Shown here piece after piece: positions 8,076 through 16,862 of a DNA stretch of 64,000 bases. The notes below the pieces were generated by a model. That model had not been told where the DNA came from and searched no databases. It saw only the letters and a program-made list of their open reading frames with translations. The translations under genes and the position numbers were made by a program. The stretch is taken from positions 62,001 to 126,000 of the forward strand of contig CAVXRN010000003.1 in NCBI GenBank assembly GCA_963764205.1, in the 5' to 3' direction. How positions within the stretch are numbered: position 1 is the first letter of the stretch; every line of letters begins with the position of its first letter. Source of the DNA: Chersky-840 sp963764205 (GTDB lineage Bacteria; Actinomycetota; Acidimicrobiia; Acidimicrobiales; UBA8190).

Positions 8076-9264
8076 TCAGGCCCGGGGCAACCCGAGCACG
8101 CGCTCGGCCACCACGTTGCGCTGGATCTCGTTGGTGCCGGCGTAGATCGGTCCGGCCAGGGCGAAGAGAAACCCGTCGAGCCACGCCGGAGGGCGAGCGT
8201 CGTCACCGAGCATCTCGGCCTCCTCACCCAGCAACGCCAGCGCGGTGCTCTGGATGGCGAGGTCGGTCTCCGACCAGAACAGCTTGTTCATCGAGGCCTC
8301 GGGACCGACACCGCCGCCGTCGAGCACGCGCGTGGCGGTCCAATACGTCTGCAGCCGGTACGCCTCGGCGTCGATCACGGCCCGGGCGACGGCGTCGGCC
8401 TGGCGCGCCGGCGCCGGCCGGGTCGCTCGCCGCGCTGCGGCGGTACAGCTCGACGAGCCGACCCGCCGCCTCGGTGTACCGAGCCGGGCTCCGCAACGAC
8501 AGCCCGCGCTCGGACCCCGCCGTCGCCATCGCCACCTTCCACCCCTCGCCCACGCCGCCGAGCACCTGCGAGCCCGGCACCTCCACGTCCTCGAAGAACA
8601 CCTCGGCGAACCCCGTCTCCCCGTCGAGCTGTGCGATGGGCCGGACGGTCACCCCCGGGCTGTCCATGGGCACGAGAAAGTACGTGAGACCCCGGTGGCG
8701 CTGGGCCTCGGGGTCCGTCCGGAACAGCCCGAAGATCCAGTGGGCGAAGGCGCCGCGCGAGCACCACGTCTTCTGCCCGTTGAGCACCCATGCGTCGCCG
8801 TCCCCGGTGGACCGCACCGTGGCCCGACTGCGGATGGCGGCGAGGTCGCTGCCGGCGTCGGGCTCGGACCATCCCTGGCACCAGACCTCCGCCCCCGAGG
8901 CCATGGCCGGCAGGTACCGCGCCTTCTGCTGCGGCGTCCCGAACTCGAACAGCGTGGGCGCCAGGAGGAAGATGCCGTTCTGCCCGACCCGCGTCGGCGC
9001 CCCGGCCCGGTAGTACTCCTCCTCGAAGATGAGCCACTCGAGCAGACCCACCCCTCGCCCCCCGTACTCCTCGGGCCACGACACCACGGACCACCGGGCG
9101 TCGTACATCGTCCTCTCCCACTCCCGATGGGCCTCGAACCCCTCGGCCGTGTCGAGCGACGGCAGCGGGCCCGTGCCCCGACCCGCCGACGGGGCGTGGG
9201 CCGCGAGCCACGACCGGGCCTCGGCGCGGAACCGCTCCTGCTCGGGGGTGAACCGGAGGTCCAT
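8076..9264 (-). pseudogene. Acyl-CoA dehydrogenase, frameshifted
   Basis: The N-terminal 280 or so residues run from MDLRFTPEQERFRAEARSW through WCQGWSEPDAGSDLAAIRSR to VELYRRSAASDP. The C-terminal 110 residues (VIDAEAYRLQTYWTATRV ... GPIYAGTNEIQRNVVAERV) continue in another frame. The shift, equivalent to one extra base, lies in the GC-rich run near 8405-8435. Both halves are well conserved and the downstream partner gene is intact, so a sequencing indel is as likely as true decay. If intact, this would be the ~395-residue large partner of 7024-8052. Confidence 0.8.
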
Positions 9265-9275
9265 GGCACCGGAAT

Positions 9276-9291
9276 CTGACACACCGCCAGA
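9276..9291. promoter_or_regulatory. Palindromic operator candidate, copy 2
   Basis: CTGACACACCGCCAGA is the reverse complement of TCTGGCGGTGTGTCAG, matching the site at 5472-5487 at 14 of 16 positions. It lies between the minus-strand acyl-CoA dehydrogenase operon (start 9264) and the plus-strand thiolase (start 9370), where it could control both. A third, weaker match (CTGACACACC) overlaps the SDR stop at 20066. Confidence 0.45.
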
Positions 9292-9369
9292 TATTGGGCA
9301 ACAATCGAAGGTGCCGGTGCGCCGTCCGTCGCAGGCGCGACCCGCCCCGCCCGGCCCAGGAGGTCCGTC

Positions 9370-10527
9370 ATGCCCACTGCCGTGATCGTCGACGCGCTGC
9401 GCACCCCGGTGGGGCGTCGCAACGGCAAGCTCTCGGGCTGGCATCCCGTGGAGCTGGCCGCGGCACCGCTCAAGGCACTGGTCGAGCGCAACGACCTCGA
9501 CCCGGCCCTGGTCGAGGACGTCGTCATGGGCTGCACCATGACCGTGGGCGAGCAGGCCATGAACATCGGCCGCAACGCCGCGCTGGCCGCCGGCTTCCCC
9601 GACACCGTGCCGGGCACCACCGTCGACCGCCAGTGCGGCTCGGCCCAGCAGGCCGTCCACTTCGCGGCCCAGGCCGTGATGTCGGGCGCCATGGACATCG
9701 TCATCGGCGCCGGCGTCGAGTCGATGAGCCGGGTCCCGATCGGGTCCACCACCGACCCCGGCCCGGGCGAGGCCTACGGGCCCACCGTCCACGCCCGCTT
9801 CGACTTCATCCACCAGGGCCTGTCGGCCGAGGAGATCGCCCGGCGCTGGCACATCGGGCGCGACGAGATGGACGCCTTCGCGCTGCAGTCACACCGACGC
9901 GCCGCCCACGCCCAGGACGAGGGCCGCTTCGCCCGGGAACTCGTCGAGATGGCCTCGCCCGGGCCCGACGGCGACGCCACCCTCGACGCGGACGAGGGTG
10001 TCCGGCGCGACACCAGCCTCGAGAAGCTCGGCGGCCTCGTCCCTGCATTCACCGAGCACGGCTCGGTCACCGCCGGCACCTCGTCACAGATCTCCGACGG
10101 CGCCGCCGCGGTCCTCGTCATGAGCGAAGAGCGCGCCGAGGCCCTCGGACTGCGCCCCCGCGCCCGCTTCCACACCTTCGCCGTGGCCGCCAACGACCCC
10201 GTGATCATGCTCACCGCCCCCATCCCCGCCACCCGGCTCGTGCTCGAGAAGGCGAAGCTGCGCCTCGAGGACATGGACGTCATCGAGATCAACGAGGCCT
10301 TCGCCTCGGTCGTGCTCGCCTGGGAGCGCGAGCTGCATCCCGACATGACCCGTGTGAACCCCAACGGCGGCGCCATCGCCATCGGCCACCCCACAGGATG
10401 CTCCGGCGCGCGCCTCATGGCGACGATGCTCAACGAGCTCGAGCGCACCGGCGGCCGCTACGGCCTGCAGACGATGTGTGAAGGCGGCGGGCAGGCCAAC
10501 GCCACCATCATCGAGCGCCTGGGCTGA
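9370..10527 (+). CDS. Thiolase (acetyl-CoA acyltransferase), FadA6-like
   Basis: A 385-residue thiolase that cleaves 3-ketoacyl-CoA with CoA. Catalytic landmarks are the nucleophilic Cys in TTVDRQCGSAQQA (residue 89), INEAFA with its conserved His-region neighbourhood, and IGHPTGCSGARL with the second active Cys. GGGQANATIIERLG ends the protein. Its length and its closeness to ipd genes resemble FadA6, the thiolase of steroid ring C/D degradation; the assignment is inferred from context. It is divergent from the acyl-CoA dehydrogenase pair across a shared palindrome. Confidence 0.9.
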   Translation: MPTAVIVDALRTPVGRRNGKLSGWHPVELAAAPLKALVERNDLDPALVEDVVMGCTMTVGEQAMNIGRNAALAAGFPDTVPGTTVDRQCGSAQQAVHFAAQAVMSGAMDIVIGAGVESMSRVPIGSTTDPGPGEAYGPTVHARFDFIHQGLSAEEIARRWHIGRDEMDAFALQSHRRAAHAQDEGRFARELVEMASPGPDGDATLDADEGVRRDTSLEKLGGLVPAFTEHGSVTAGTSSQISDGAAAVLVMSEERAEALGLRPRARFHTFAVAANDPVIMLTAPIPATRLVLEKAKLRLEDMDVIEINEAFASVVLAWERELHPDMTRVNPNGGAIAIGHPTGCSGARLMATMLNELERTGGRYGLQTMCEGGGQANATIIERLG

Positions 10528-10552
10528 CACCCCATCGAGCGCCCGGGCTGAC
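10510..10552. repeat. Duplicated thiolase 3' end including stop codon
   Basis: ATCGAGCGCCTGGGCTGAC (10510-10528) recurs 24 bases later as ATCGAGCGCCCGGGCTGAC (10534-10552), 18 of 19 identical. The first copy is the end of the thiolase with its TGA; the second is an untranslated copy carrying a second TGA. Confidence 0.85.
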
Positions 10553-10575
10553 GCTTCGGGGCCGAGGCTTCGGTG

Positions 10576-11589
10576 TCAGTTGGGGACGAGGACGGCCCGG
10601 GCCCTGACCTCGCCCCGCTTGAGCCGGCCGAGCGCCTCCGCCGCGTCGTCGAGCGCGTACGTCTCGCAGTGCGCCCTGACCTTGCCCGCGGCGGCCAGCG
10701 CCAGGACCTCGCGCATCTGCTGGCGGGACCCGAGCAGCGATCCCACCACCCGCTTCTCGTCGGCGAAGGGCAGCGCACCCACCTGGGCATGCACACCGAG
10801 CACGACGGTGCCGCCCGGCTTGATGGCGTCGACGGCCTGACCGACCACCGCGTCCGACGGCGCGAACACCACCGCCGCGTCCACGCCACCGAGCGACGCG
10901 AACACCGACGCGGGGTCACCGCCGGTGGCGTCGACGGGGTGCGCCCCGAGCTCCTCGGCCAGCTCCAGATGCTCCGGAGCGCGCGCCACGGCGTAGACCT
11001 CGGCACCGGCCAGGACCGCGAACTGGATGACCATGTGGCCCACGCCGCCCACACCGAAAACGGCCAAGGTGGCGCCGGGATGCGGCGCCACCTTGCTCAC
11101 GGCGTTGTACGCAGTGATCCCGGGGCAGAACAACGGCGCCGCCTCGACGTCGTCGATCGAGTCGGGCACGGGGTGCGCGTGCGCGGCGGTGGCCAACATG
11201 GACTGCGCGTACCCGCCGTCGACCGTCTCGCCCGTGATCTGCTTGGACGCGCACAGCTGGTCGCGACCGCTGAGGCAGAAGGCGCAGTGCCCGCACGTGG
11301 ACCACAGCGGCTGCACGCCGACCCGGTCGCCCGGATGGAGCCACGTGACCTCGCTCCCGACCTCGGTCACACGCCCCACCACCTCGTGCCCGGGGATGAT
11401 GGGCGTGAAGGCGGGCACGCCGTAGCGCACCCAGTCGCCCTCGACCATGTGCAGGTTCGACCGGCACACCCCGCACGCCGTCACCTGCAGCACGATCTGT
11501 CCTGGCCCGGGCCGGGGATCGGCCACCTCGGCCGGCTTCACGACGCCACGCTCGATGGGCCCGGGGCTCTCGAGGACGATGGCGTGCAC
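10576..11589 (-). CDS. Zinc-dependent alcohol dehydrogenase
   Basis: A 337-residue MDR-superfamily dehydrogenase. It has the catalytic-zinc motif VTACGVCRSNLH, the PGHEVVGRV signature, four structural-zinc cysteines in CGHCAFCLSGRDQLC, and the Rossmann motif FGVGGVGHMVIQFA. It would oxidise or reduce an alcohol/aldehyde with NAD(P). The GTG at 11589 gives VHAIVLESPGP, the normal N-terminus. It converges on the thiolase and is transcribed away from the small membrane gene at 11659. Confidence 0.9.
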   Translation of the reverse strand: MHAIVLESPGPIERGVVKPAEVADPRPGPGQIVLQVTACGVCRSNLHMVEGDWVRYGVPAFTPIIPGHEVVGRVTEVGSEVTWLHPGDRVGVQPLWSTCGHCAFCLSGRDQLCASKQITGETVDGGYAQSMLATAAHAHPVPDSIDDVEAAPLFCPGITAYNAVSKVAPHPGATLAVFGVGGVGHMVIQFAVLAGAEVYAVARAPEHLELAEELGAHPVDATGGDPASVFASLGGVDAAVVFAPSDAVVGQAVDAIKPGGTVVLGVHAQVGALPFADEKRVVGSLLGSRQQMREVLALAAAGKVRAHCETYALDDAAEALGRLKRGEVRARAVLVPN

Positions 11590-11658
11590 GTCCCGACGGT
11601 AGCGCGGCGCCGCCCGGGCGCGACGGGAAACGCGCCGCGCCGCTTGTAGCGTGGACGT

Positions 11659-12038
11659 GTGACGTTGTCGGCGCTGTGGCGTGCGGTGATCGTGGCGCTC
11701 GGTGCCGCGTCGCTGGTGCTCGTGGCGTGTGCCGCCACGGCGGAGGCCGCACCGCCCGCCGCCGACCACGCCGTGCACAGCACGAGCGACGGGCACAGCG
11801 CCCACGCTCCCCAGCCGGGCCCCTGTCTCGCCAACGCCGCCCAATGCGGGGCGCGGGCTCCCCCGTCCCCTCGTCGGCCACGTTCGGCGCCACCGCGCTC
11901 GTCGTGGGTGGGCCCGTGCTCGTCGGAGCCGCCCTGGCCCGCCGGGTGCGGCGGGCGCGCCGTCGGTCGACGGTCCTTCCCGACGGCATTCCCCTCCTCG
12001 TCGTGCGCCCCCCGCGCGCGACCACGGTGTTCGTCTGA
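11659..12038 (+). CDS. Small membrane protein, probably frameshifted
   Basis: The GTG-started frame encodes a signal-like segment (ALWRAVIVALGAASLVLVAC) and a His-rich stretch (HAVHSTSDGHSAHAPQ) up to about 11850. A second hydrophobic segment with a basic tail (ATALVVGGPVLVGAALARRV then RRARRR, ending RPPRATTVFV) lies in the frame ending at 12038. Joined by a one-base shift in the GC-rich run near 11850-11880, they give about 126 residues with two membrane segments. In the first frame alone the sequence becomes low-complexity. Function is unknown. It lies upstream of the DUF929 gene and could be its membrane or metal-binding partner. Confidence 0.45.
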
Positions 12039-12050
12039 GCCTCTGACCAC

Positions 12051-12124
12051 GGCGGCACCGCCGCCCGGATCACACCGAGGCACCGCCGCCCGGATCACAC
12101 GGCGGCACCGCCGCCCGAGGTCAC
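12051..12124. repeat. 25-bp tandem repeat, three copies
   Basis: Copies at 12051-12075, 12076-12100 and 12101-12124 share the core GGCACCGCCGCCCGGATCAC. They lie directly after the stop of the small membrane gene and before the DUF929 gene. Confidence 0.85.
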
Positions 12125-12206
12125 GAGGCATCCGGTCAACCCGACCGATCAGCCCGAACCGTCGGCTCGCGCCCGCTCGGGCGGCGAGCCCCACCGAGGA
12201 GATCTC

Positions 12207-13132
12207 ATGACCAGTTCTACGCGCACCACCTCGCGCCCAGCGCGGGCTCCACCTCACCCCGACCGACGACCCGGACCCCGCGACGTCCGGGGCCCGTTCC
12301 CCGCCGGCGCCGACGGACGTGGTGGACCGCCGGCCCGATCGCGGCGGTCGTCCTCGTCGTCGTGACCCTCGTGGCCGTGGCGCCGCGCTCGAGCCCCGGA
12401 CCGGCGGCGTCCCCACCGGTCGTCGGGGCGACCACGAGCTCGGGCACCCCCATCGGGTCGGGGGCTGCGCCGGCTCCGGCGTCGGTCCCCCGCGCCCTCG
12501 CCGCTGTCGACCAGGCCACGCTGCGCGCCGTCGGCGTGCCGGGGGGCCTCGTGGGGCCGACGAAGGTGACCGGGGACCACACGCTGTTGGTCGGCACGAA
12601 CGGCAAGCCCGAGGTGCTCTACGTCGGAGCCGAGTACTGCCCCTACTGCGCGGCGCAGCGATGGGCCCTGGCCGTCGCCCTGTCGCGCTTCGGCACGTTC
12701 ACCGGGCTCGAGACGACGCACTCGTCGACGACCGACGTCTATCCCGACACCCGCACCTTGTCGTTCTACGGTTCGACGTACACGAGCCCGGCGCTCGACT
12801 TCGTCCCGGTGGAGCTCACCACGAACCAGCTCGTCGGCGACCAGTATCCGACCCTGCAGCGCTTGACCGCAGCCGAGCAATCGGTGCTCGGCACCTACGA
12901 CCGGGCCCCCTACACGTCGGAGCCCGGAGCCATCCCCTTCATCGACGTGGCCAACCGGTACGTGATGATCGGCGCCGGCTACAGCCCGACGGTGCTGCAG
13001 GGCAGGACCGCCGCGCAGATCGCCGATGCGATGACGCACCCGTCCTCCGCCATCGCCCGCGCCGTCGACGGCTCGGCCAACCTCCTCGTGAACGCCATCA
13101 CCGAGGCCACCGGGCTCCGGCCGGACCGATGA
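12207..13132 (+). CDS. DUF929 thioredoxin-like membrane protein, frameshift near N-terminus
   Basis: The main frame (to TGA 13130-13132) has an RRRRRTWWTAGP basic stretch followed by the membrane helix IAAVVLVVVTLVAVAP. It then carries a DUF929 domain with YVGAEYCPYCAAQRW, whose CPYC is a thioredoxin-like redox pair. That frame has no usable start codon upstream of the helix. The only ATG with a good ribosome-binding site (GAGGAG before 12207) is in another frame, so a one-base indel between about 12240 and 12300 is likely. Without it, translation could begin only at GTG 12362, inside the helix. The C-terminal domain faces outside if the N-terminus is cytoplasmic. A role in thiol/disulfide exchange is inferred. 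Confidence 0.75.
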
Positions 13133-13183
13133 CGCGCCGGACCGATGACGCGCCGGACCGACGGCGCGCCGGACCGATGACGC
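13120..13183. repeat. 16-bp tandem repeat, four copies, carrying stop codons
   Basis: Four adjoining 16-bp copies of GCCGGACCGATGACGC (third copy with two changes) fill the whole gap between the DUF929 stop and the ipdC stop. The first copy contains the real TGA of the DUF929 gene and copies 2 and 4 repeat it. Confidence 0.9.
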
Positions 13184-13184
13184 G

Positions 13185-14258
13185 TCAGCGCCGTCCGAGT
13201 CGGTCGAGGGTGGCGTTGGCTTCGGTGACGATGGTCGCGATGAGCTCGGCCACCGAGGGGAGCTCGTCGATCACGCCCACCACCTGGCCCGTCGGGAGCA
13301 CGCCGACGTCGGTGCGCCCGTCGACGAGCGCGGCCTTGGTCATCATGGGCGCGTTGGCGGCCATGATGACCTGCGCCCACGTCAGCTCGTTGCCTTCCTT
13401 CATGGCGCGGCCCTCCGACAACAGCGCCCGCAGCGACGTGTGCGTCTGACGCCGGAACGCCAGCGCATTGCGCAGCGCGCGTGGCAACGCCGCGGCGCGC
13501 CCCGCCCCCTCGAGGTGGTCCACGACGTCGGTGCGGACCACCCGCTGCGGCGCGCCGTCCACGCGCGTGGTCACCACGGTGCCGGTCACCGCCGTCGCGA
13601 GGTAGATCTTCTTCACCTCGTCGGGGACGGTGCTCTCCCGGGTGAGCAGAAAGCGCGTCCCCATGGCGATGCCCGCCGCCCCGTAGGCGAGGGCGGCGAC
13701 GAGACCGCGACCGCTCGAGAACCCGCCCGCGCCGATGACCGCCACCTTGTCGCCCACGGCGTCGCACACCTGGGGCAAGAGCAACGACGTCGGCACCTGG
13801 CCCGTGTGGCCCCCACCTTCGGCGCCCTGGGCGATGACGCCGTGGACCCCCCATTCGGCCACCTTCTCGGCGTGACGCCGGGCCCCGACCGTCGGGATCA
13901 CCACCACGCCCGCGTCGCGCAGGGTCGCCACCATGTCGGGCCGGGGCGCCTGGGCGAAGCTCGCCACCTTGACCCCGGCGTCGACGAGCACGGCGATCCG
14001 CTGGGCCGAGTCCGGGGCGTCGGTCCGCAGGTTGACGCCGAAGGGAGCGTCGGTGCGCGACCGCACCTCGGCCACCGCCTTGCTCAGCTCGTCGAGCGTC
14101 ATCGTCGCCGACGCCAGGATGCCGAGGGCCCCGGCGTTGGCGGTGGCGGCCACCAGCCGCGGGCCCGCCACCCAGCCCATCCCCGTCTGCACGATCGGGT
14201 ACCGCACGCCCACCAGCTCGCACAGGCGGGTTCGCAGCGCGGGGTGGGGCTCGGGCAA
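13185..14258 (-). CDS. ipdC: IpdC-like flavin reductase (nitronate monooxygenase family)
   Basis: A 357-residue member of the nitronate monooxygenase/2-nitropropane dioxygenase family, FMN-binding TIM barrels. It has VQTGMGWVAGPRLVAATANAG, VIAQGAEGGGHTGQ and the phosphate-binding IGAGGFSSGRG. Its place directly after ipdB in the order echA20-ipdA-ipdB-ipdC matches the steroid ring C/D pathway of mycobacteria and rhodococci, where IpdC is a flavin-dependent reductase acting before ring hydrolysis. No ATG is near; the TTG at 14258, 5 bases after a GAGG, is the most likely start, and the frame stays open upstream through ipdB. Confidence 0.8.
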   Translation of the reverse strand: MPEPHPALRTRLCELVGVRYPIVQTGMGWVAGPRLVAATANAGALGILASATMTLDELSKAVAEVRSRTDAPFGVNLRTDAPDSAQRIAVLVDAGVKVASFAQAPRPDMVATLRDAGVVVIPTVGARRHAEKVAEWGVHGVIAQGAEGGGHTGQVPTSLLLPQVCDAVGDKVAVIGAGGFSSGRGLVAALAYGAAGIAMGTRFLLTRESTVPDEVKKIYLATAVTGTVVTTRVDGAPQRVVRTDVVDHLEGAGRAAALPRALRNALAFRRQTHTSLRALLSEGRAMKEGNELTWAQVIMAANAPMMTKAALVDGRTDVGVLPTGQVVGVIDELPSVAELIATIVTEANATLDRLGRR

Positions 14259-14275
14259 CCCGACCTCGGGTGGTG

Positions 14276-15043
14276 TCAGGACGGGATCTCCTTGTCCCGG
14301 AGCCGGCCGGGGTCGAGGACCTCGCGAATCAGCTCGAGCTCCTGCGCGTCGGGCACAGCGGTGGTCGGGACGGGGTCGGGGACGACGAGCTCGAAGCCGG
14401 TGGCGGCCACGACCTCGTCGAGCTCCACGCCCGGGTGCAACGACCGGACGCGCATGGCGTGATCGGGGGTGTCGAAGTCGAACACACCGAGGTTCGACAC
14501 CACCAGGCGGACGTCGTGAAACCGTGTGGCCGACGGGCCCGCCGCCGCGGCCCGGTCGTAGCCGACGCCGCACACCATGTCGACATGCTCGACGAAGCTG
14601 CGCGTCGTGTGGGACGGGACCCAGTAGCTGGTGGTGTGGTTCAGGCTGTTGCCCGGTGCGCCGCGCACGCCGATCAGCTGCGCCTTGGGGCGGGCCCAGT
14701 CGCCGATGGCACTGAGGTTCTGGTTGCCGAAGCGGTCGACCTGCGACGCCATCATCATGATGTGGCGCCGACCCGACCACACCACGTCGAACACCCGTCG
14801 GTACGGCATCCACGCTTCGAGCACCAGCTCGGCGCGCTTCGACGACACCGACGGCGTGTTGGCCATGAGCGCGGCCTCGCCGTCGGTGAGCACGAGGTCG
14901 GGCTCGAACGTGAGACGGGCGAGCCGGGCGCCGATCTGCGGCACGGTGCCGAAGGGGCTCGCCATCACCTCCCCGTCACCACGCCACGCCTGGGCGCAGG
15001 CCACCGCGCACACCTCGGCCCGGGTGATCTCGATGTCAGGCAT
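14276..15043 (-). CDS. ipdB: CoA-transferase-family hydrolase beta subunit, IpdB-like
   Basis: A 255-residue class I CoA-transferase-fold beta subunit. It starts MPDIEITRAEVCAVACAQAW, carries FEPDLVLTDGEAALMAN in the middle and ends PGRLRDKEIPS, an ending typical of IpdB. In the known pathway the IpdAB heterodimer is not a transferase. It hydrolytically opens the last steroid ring of the intermediate COCHEA-CoA. The gene lies 21 bases after ipdA and 17 bases before the proposed ipdC start, so the three are almost certainly co-transcribed. Confidence 0.87.
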   Translation of the reverse strand: MPDIEITRAEVCAVACAQAWRGDGEVMASPFGTVPQIGARLARLTFEPDLVLTDGEAALMANTPSVSSKRAELVLEAWMPYRRVFDVVWSGRRHIMMMASQVDRFGNQNLSAIGDWARPKAQLIGVRGAPGNSLNHTTSYWVPSHTTRSFVEHVDMVCGVGYDRAAAAGPSATRFHDVRLVVSNLGVFDFDTPDHAMRVRSLHPGVELDEVVAATGFELVVPDPVPTTAVPDAQELELIREVLDPGRLRDKEIPS

Positions 15044-15064
15044 GGCCGGACACTCGCGCGTCGC

Positions 15065-15949
15065 TCACGTCGCACTCACTGGCAGCCCGCTGTGCGTCTG
15101 CTGTGCCTCGTGCACCGCGGCCCGGTAGCCGGCCTCGTCGACCTGGAGGTAGCGGGCGTCGAACGCCGCCCAGGCGTCGGGGTCGGCGGCCGCCGACGCG
15201 TACGCCTTCTGGAACGACTCGTCGCGGTCGTAGTCCGGGGCGCACGACGTGAAGTGCGCGCCGCCGGGAGCCTCGGCCACGGCATCGGTCATGAGCCGGC
15301 TGATGGTCACGCTCTGGATGGGACCCTCGTCGGTGAGCCGGCCCGGCTCGACCACCTTCTCGGCGGTGACGAAGCGCCGGGCGGCGGCGCCGAGGAAGAG
15401 CTCGTCGAAGAACGGGTCGGGACCGAGCATCTGCCCGTTGCCGTGGGTGTCGGCCCGGTTCACGTGGACGAAGGCGGCGTCGAGCACGAGCGCGGGCATG
15501 GCCACCAACTCCTCGCCGTCGTCATAGGGCGAACGGACGGTGCGCAACCCGGGGTTGACGCGCATGACGTCGGAACCGAGCCCCGCCCGTGTGGGCAGGA
15601 ACGGCAGGCGCTGCGACGCGGCGAGCAACCCCAGGTAGAACATCCCCTCGTCGATCTCCATCGCTTCGATGGTCCCTGTCTGGCGTGCCTTGCGGAAGTG
15701 CGGGTCGAGGGCGATGGAGTCCAGGGTCACAAAGGCATAGACCGCCTTGCGCACCCGGCCGGCCGCGCACAGCACACCGATGTCGGGGCCTCCGTAGGAG
15801 ACGACGGTGAGGTCACGGACCCCGGCGCGCACGATGGCCCGCACCGCCGCCATGGGCTTGCGCCTCGACCCCCACCCGCCGATGCCGATGGTCATGCCGT
15901 CGTGCAGCTCGGACACCATGTCCTCGACGGTGCTGCGTTTGTCGCTCAT
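15065..15949 (-). CDS. ipdA: CoA-transferase-family hydrolase alpha subunit, IpdA-like
   Basis: A 294-residue alpha subunit of the class I CoA-transferase fold. It begins MSDKRSTVEDMVSELHDGMT and has the glycine-rich IGIGGWGSRRKPMAA loop, VVSYGGPDIGVL and HVNRADTHGNGQMLGPDPFFDELF. It pairs with the next gene (IpdB-like) to form the ring-opening hydrolase of steroid C/D-ring degradation. ATG 15949 is preferred over an upstream in-frame ATG at 16024 because it leaves a 13-base gap to the echA20 stop. Confidence 0.87.
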   Translation of the reverse strand: MSDKRSTVEDMVSELHDGMTIGIGGWGSRRKPMAAVRAIVRAGVRDLTVVSYGGPDIGVLCAAGRVRKAVYAFVTLDSIALDPHFRKARQTGTIEAMEIDEGMFYLGLLAASQRLPFLPTRAGLGSDVMRVNPGLRTVRSPYDDGEELVAMPALVLDAAFVHVNRADTHGNGQMLGPDPFFDELFLGAAARRFVTAEKVVEPGRLTDEGPIQSVTISRLMTDAVAEAPGGAHFTSCAPDYDRDESFQKAYASAAADPDAWAAFDARYLQVDEAGYRAAVHEAQQTHSGLPVSAT

Positions 15950-15962
15950 GTGCGTGTCTCGC

Positions 15963-16721
15963 TCATGTGGAGGTGTCCGCGTCCCGCTTCTCCACGAACG
16001 CCTGACGCTGCTCGTCGGCCACACCCGAGACGTGGAGCTCGTAGGTGAACCCCTGCTCGAAGCGATAGCTGCGCTTCACGTCCACCGGGTCGATGCCGTT
16101 GAGCGACTCCTTGGCGCGGCGGATGATGGTGGGGCTCTTCGACGCGATCGACGCCGCCACCTCGTAGGCGGCGTCGACGAGTTGGTCCCTGGGCACGACC
16201 CGGAGCACCGATCCGTAGTGGTGCAGCTCTGCCGCTGTCGCGGGCTGGGCCGTGTACACCATCGAGCGCATGCGGTGCTGGGGGACGAGCCGGGCCAGAT
16301 GGGTGGCCGCTCCGAGCGCTCCCCGGTCGACCTCGGGCAGCCCGAAGGTGGCGTCCTCCGATGCGACGACGATGTCGGCGTTCCCCGCGATGCCGATGCC
16401 CCCGCCCAGGCAGAATCCCTGCACCGCGGCGATCACCGGGACCTCGCAGTCGTAGACCGCCGCGAACGCCGCCGCGCAGCCCCGGTTCACCCCGACGAGC
16501 GCCTCGTCCCCCTTGGCCTGGATCTCCTTGATGTCCACGCCCGCACAGAACCCTCGGCCCTCGGCGCGCACCACGACCACACGCACCGACGGGATGGCGC
16601 CCGCCGCCAGTACGGCATCGGAAAAGGCGAACCACGCGGCCACGTCGAGCGCGTTCACCGGTGGCACGTCGATCACCACCTCGGCGGTGCCCGGCGAGCG
16701 CTCGTGCATCTCGATACCCAT
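15963..16721 (-). CDS. echA20: Enoyl-CoA hydratase family, EchA20-like
   Basis: A 252-residue crotonase-fold protein with RGFCAGVDIKEIQAKGD (oxyanion-hole region), CLGGGIGIAGNADIV and FGLPEVDRGALGAATHLARL. The C-terminus SYRFEQGFTYELHVSGVADE closely matches the EchA20 type. In the cholesterol pathway EchA20 hydrolyses ring D of a hydroxylated indanone propanoyl-CoA derivative. It is the first gene of the echA20-ipdA-ipdB-ipdC operon. The 140 bases upstream hold no KstR2-type site that I could recognise. Confidence 0.87.
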   Translation of the reverse strand: MGIEMHERSPGTAEVVIDVPPVNALDVAAWFAFSDAVLAAGAIPSVRVVVVRAEGRGFCAGVDIKEIQAKGDEALVGVNRGCAAAFAAVYDCEVPVIAAVQGFCLGGGIGIAGNADIVVASEDATFGLPEVDRGALGAATHLARLVPQHRMRSMVYTAQPATAAELHHYGSVLRVVPRDQLVDAAYEVAASIASKSPTIIRRAKESLNGIDPVDVKRSYRFEQGFTYELHVSGVADEQRQAFVEKRDADTST

Positions 16722-16862
16722 GGACGGCTCCAGATCAGGGGGCGGCGATCCTCGGGATCGTCGCGTCGGCCCGACGGTGCTCAGCCGGATCGGTCTGAGC
16801 AGGGTATTCGGTCACCCCCGCGGCGTGCGAACGGGCAGGGCGCAGCAGCTTCACGTGCGGGG

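Noticed and set aside
13120..13183. 16-bp repeats as a CRISPR or iteron array
   Set aside because: The copies are too short, have no spacers, and one is the coding end of the DUF929 gene; no replication gene is near.
16722..16862. KstR2-type operator before echA20
   Set aside because: No AnCAAGnnCTTGnT-like sequence was seen in this interval, so no such site is claimed.
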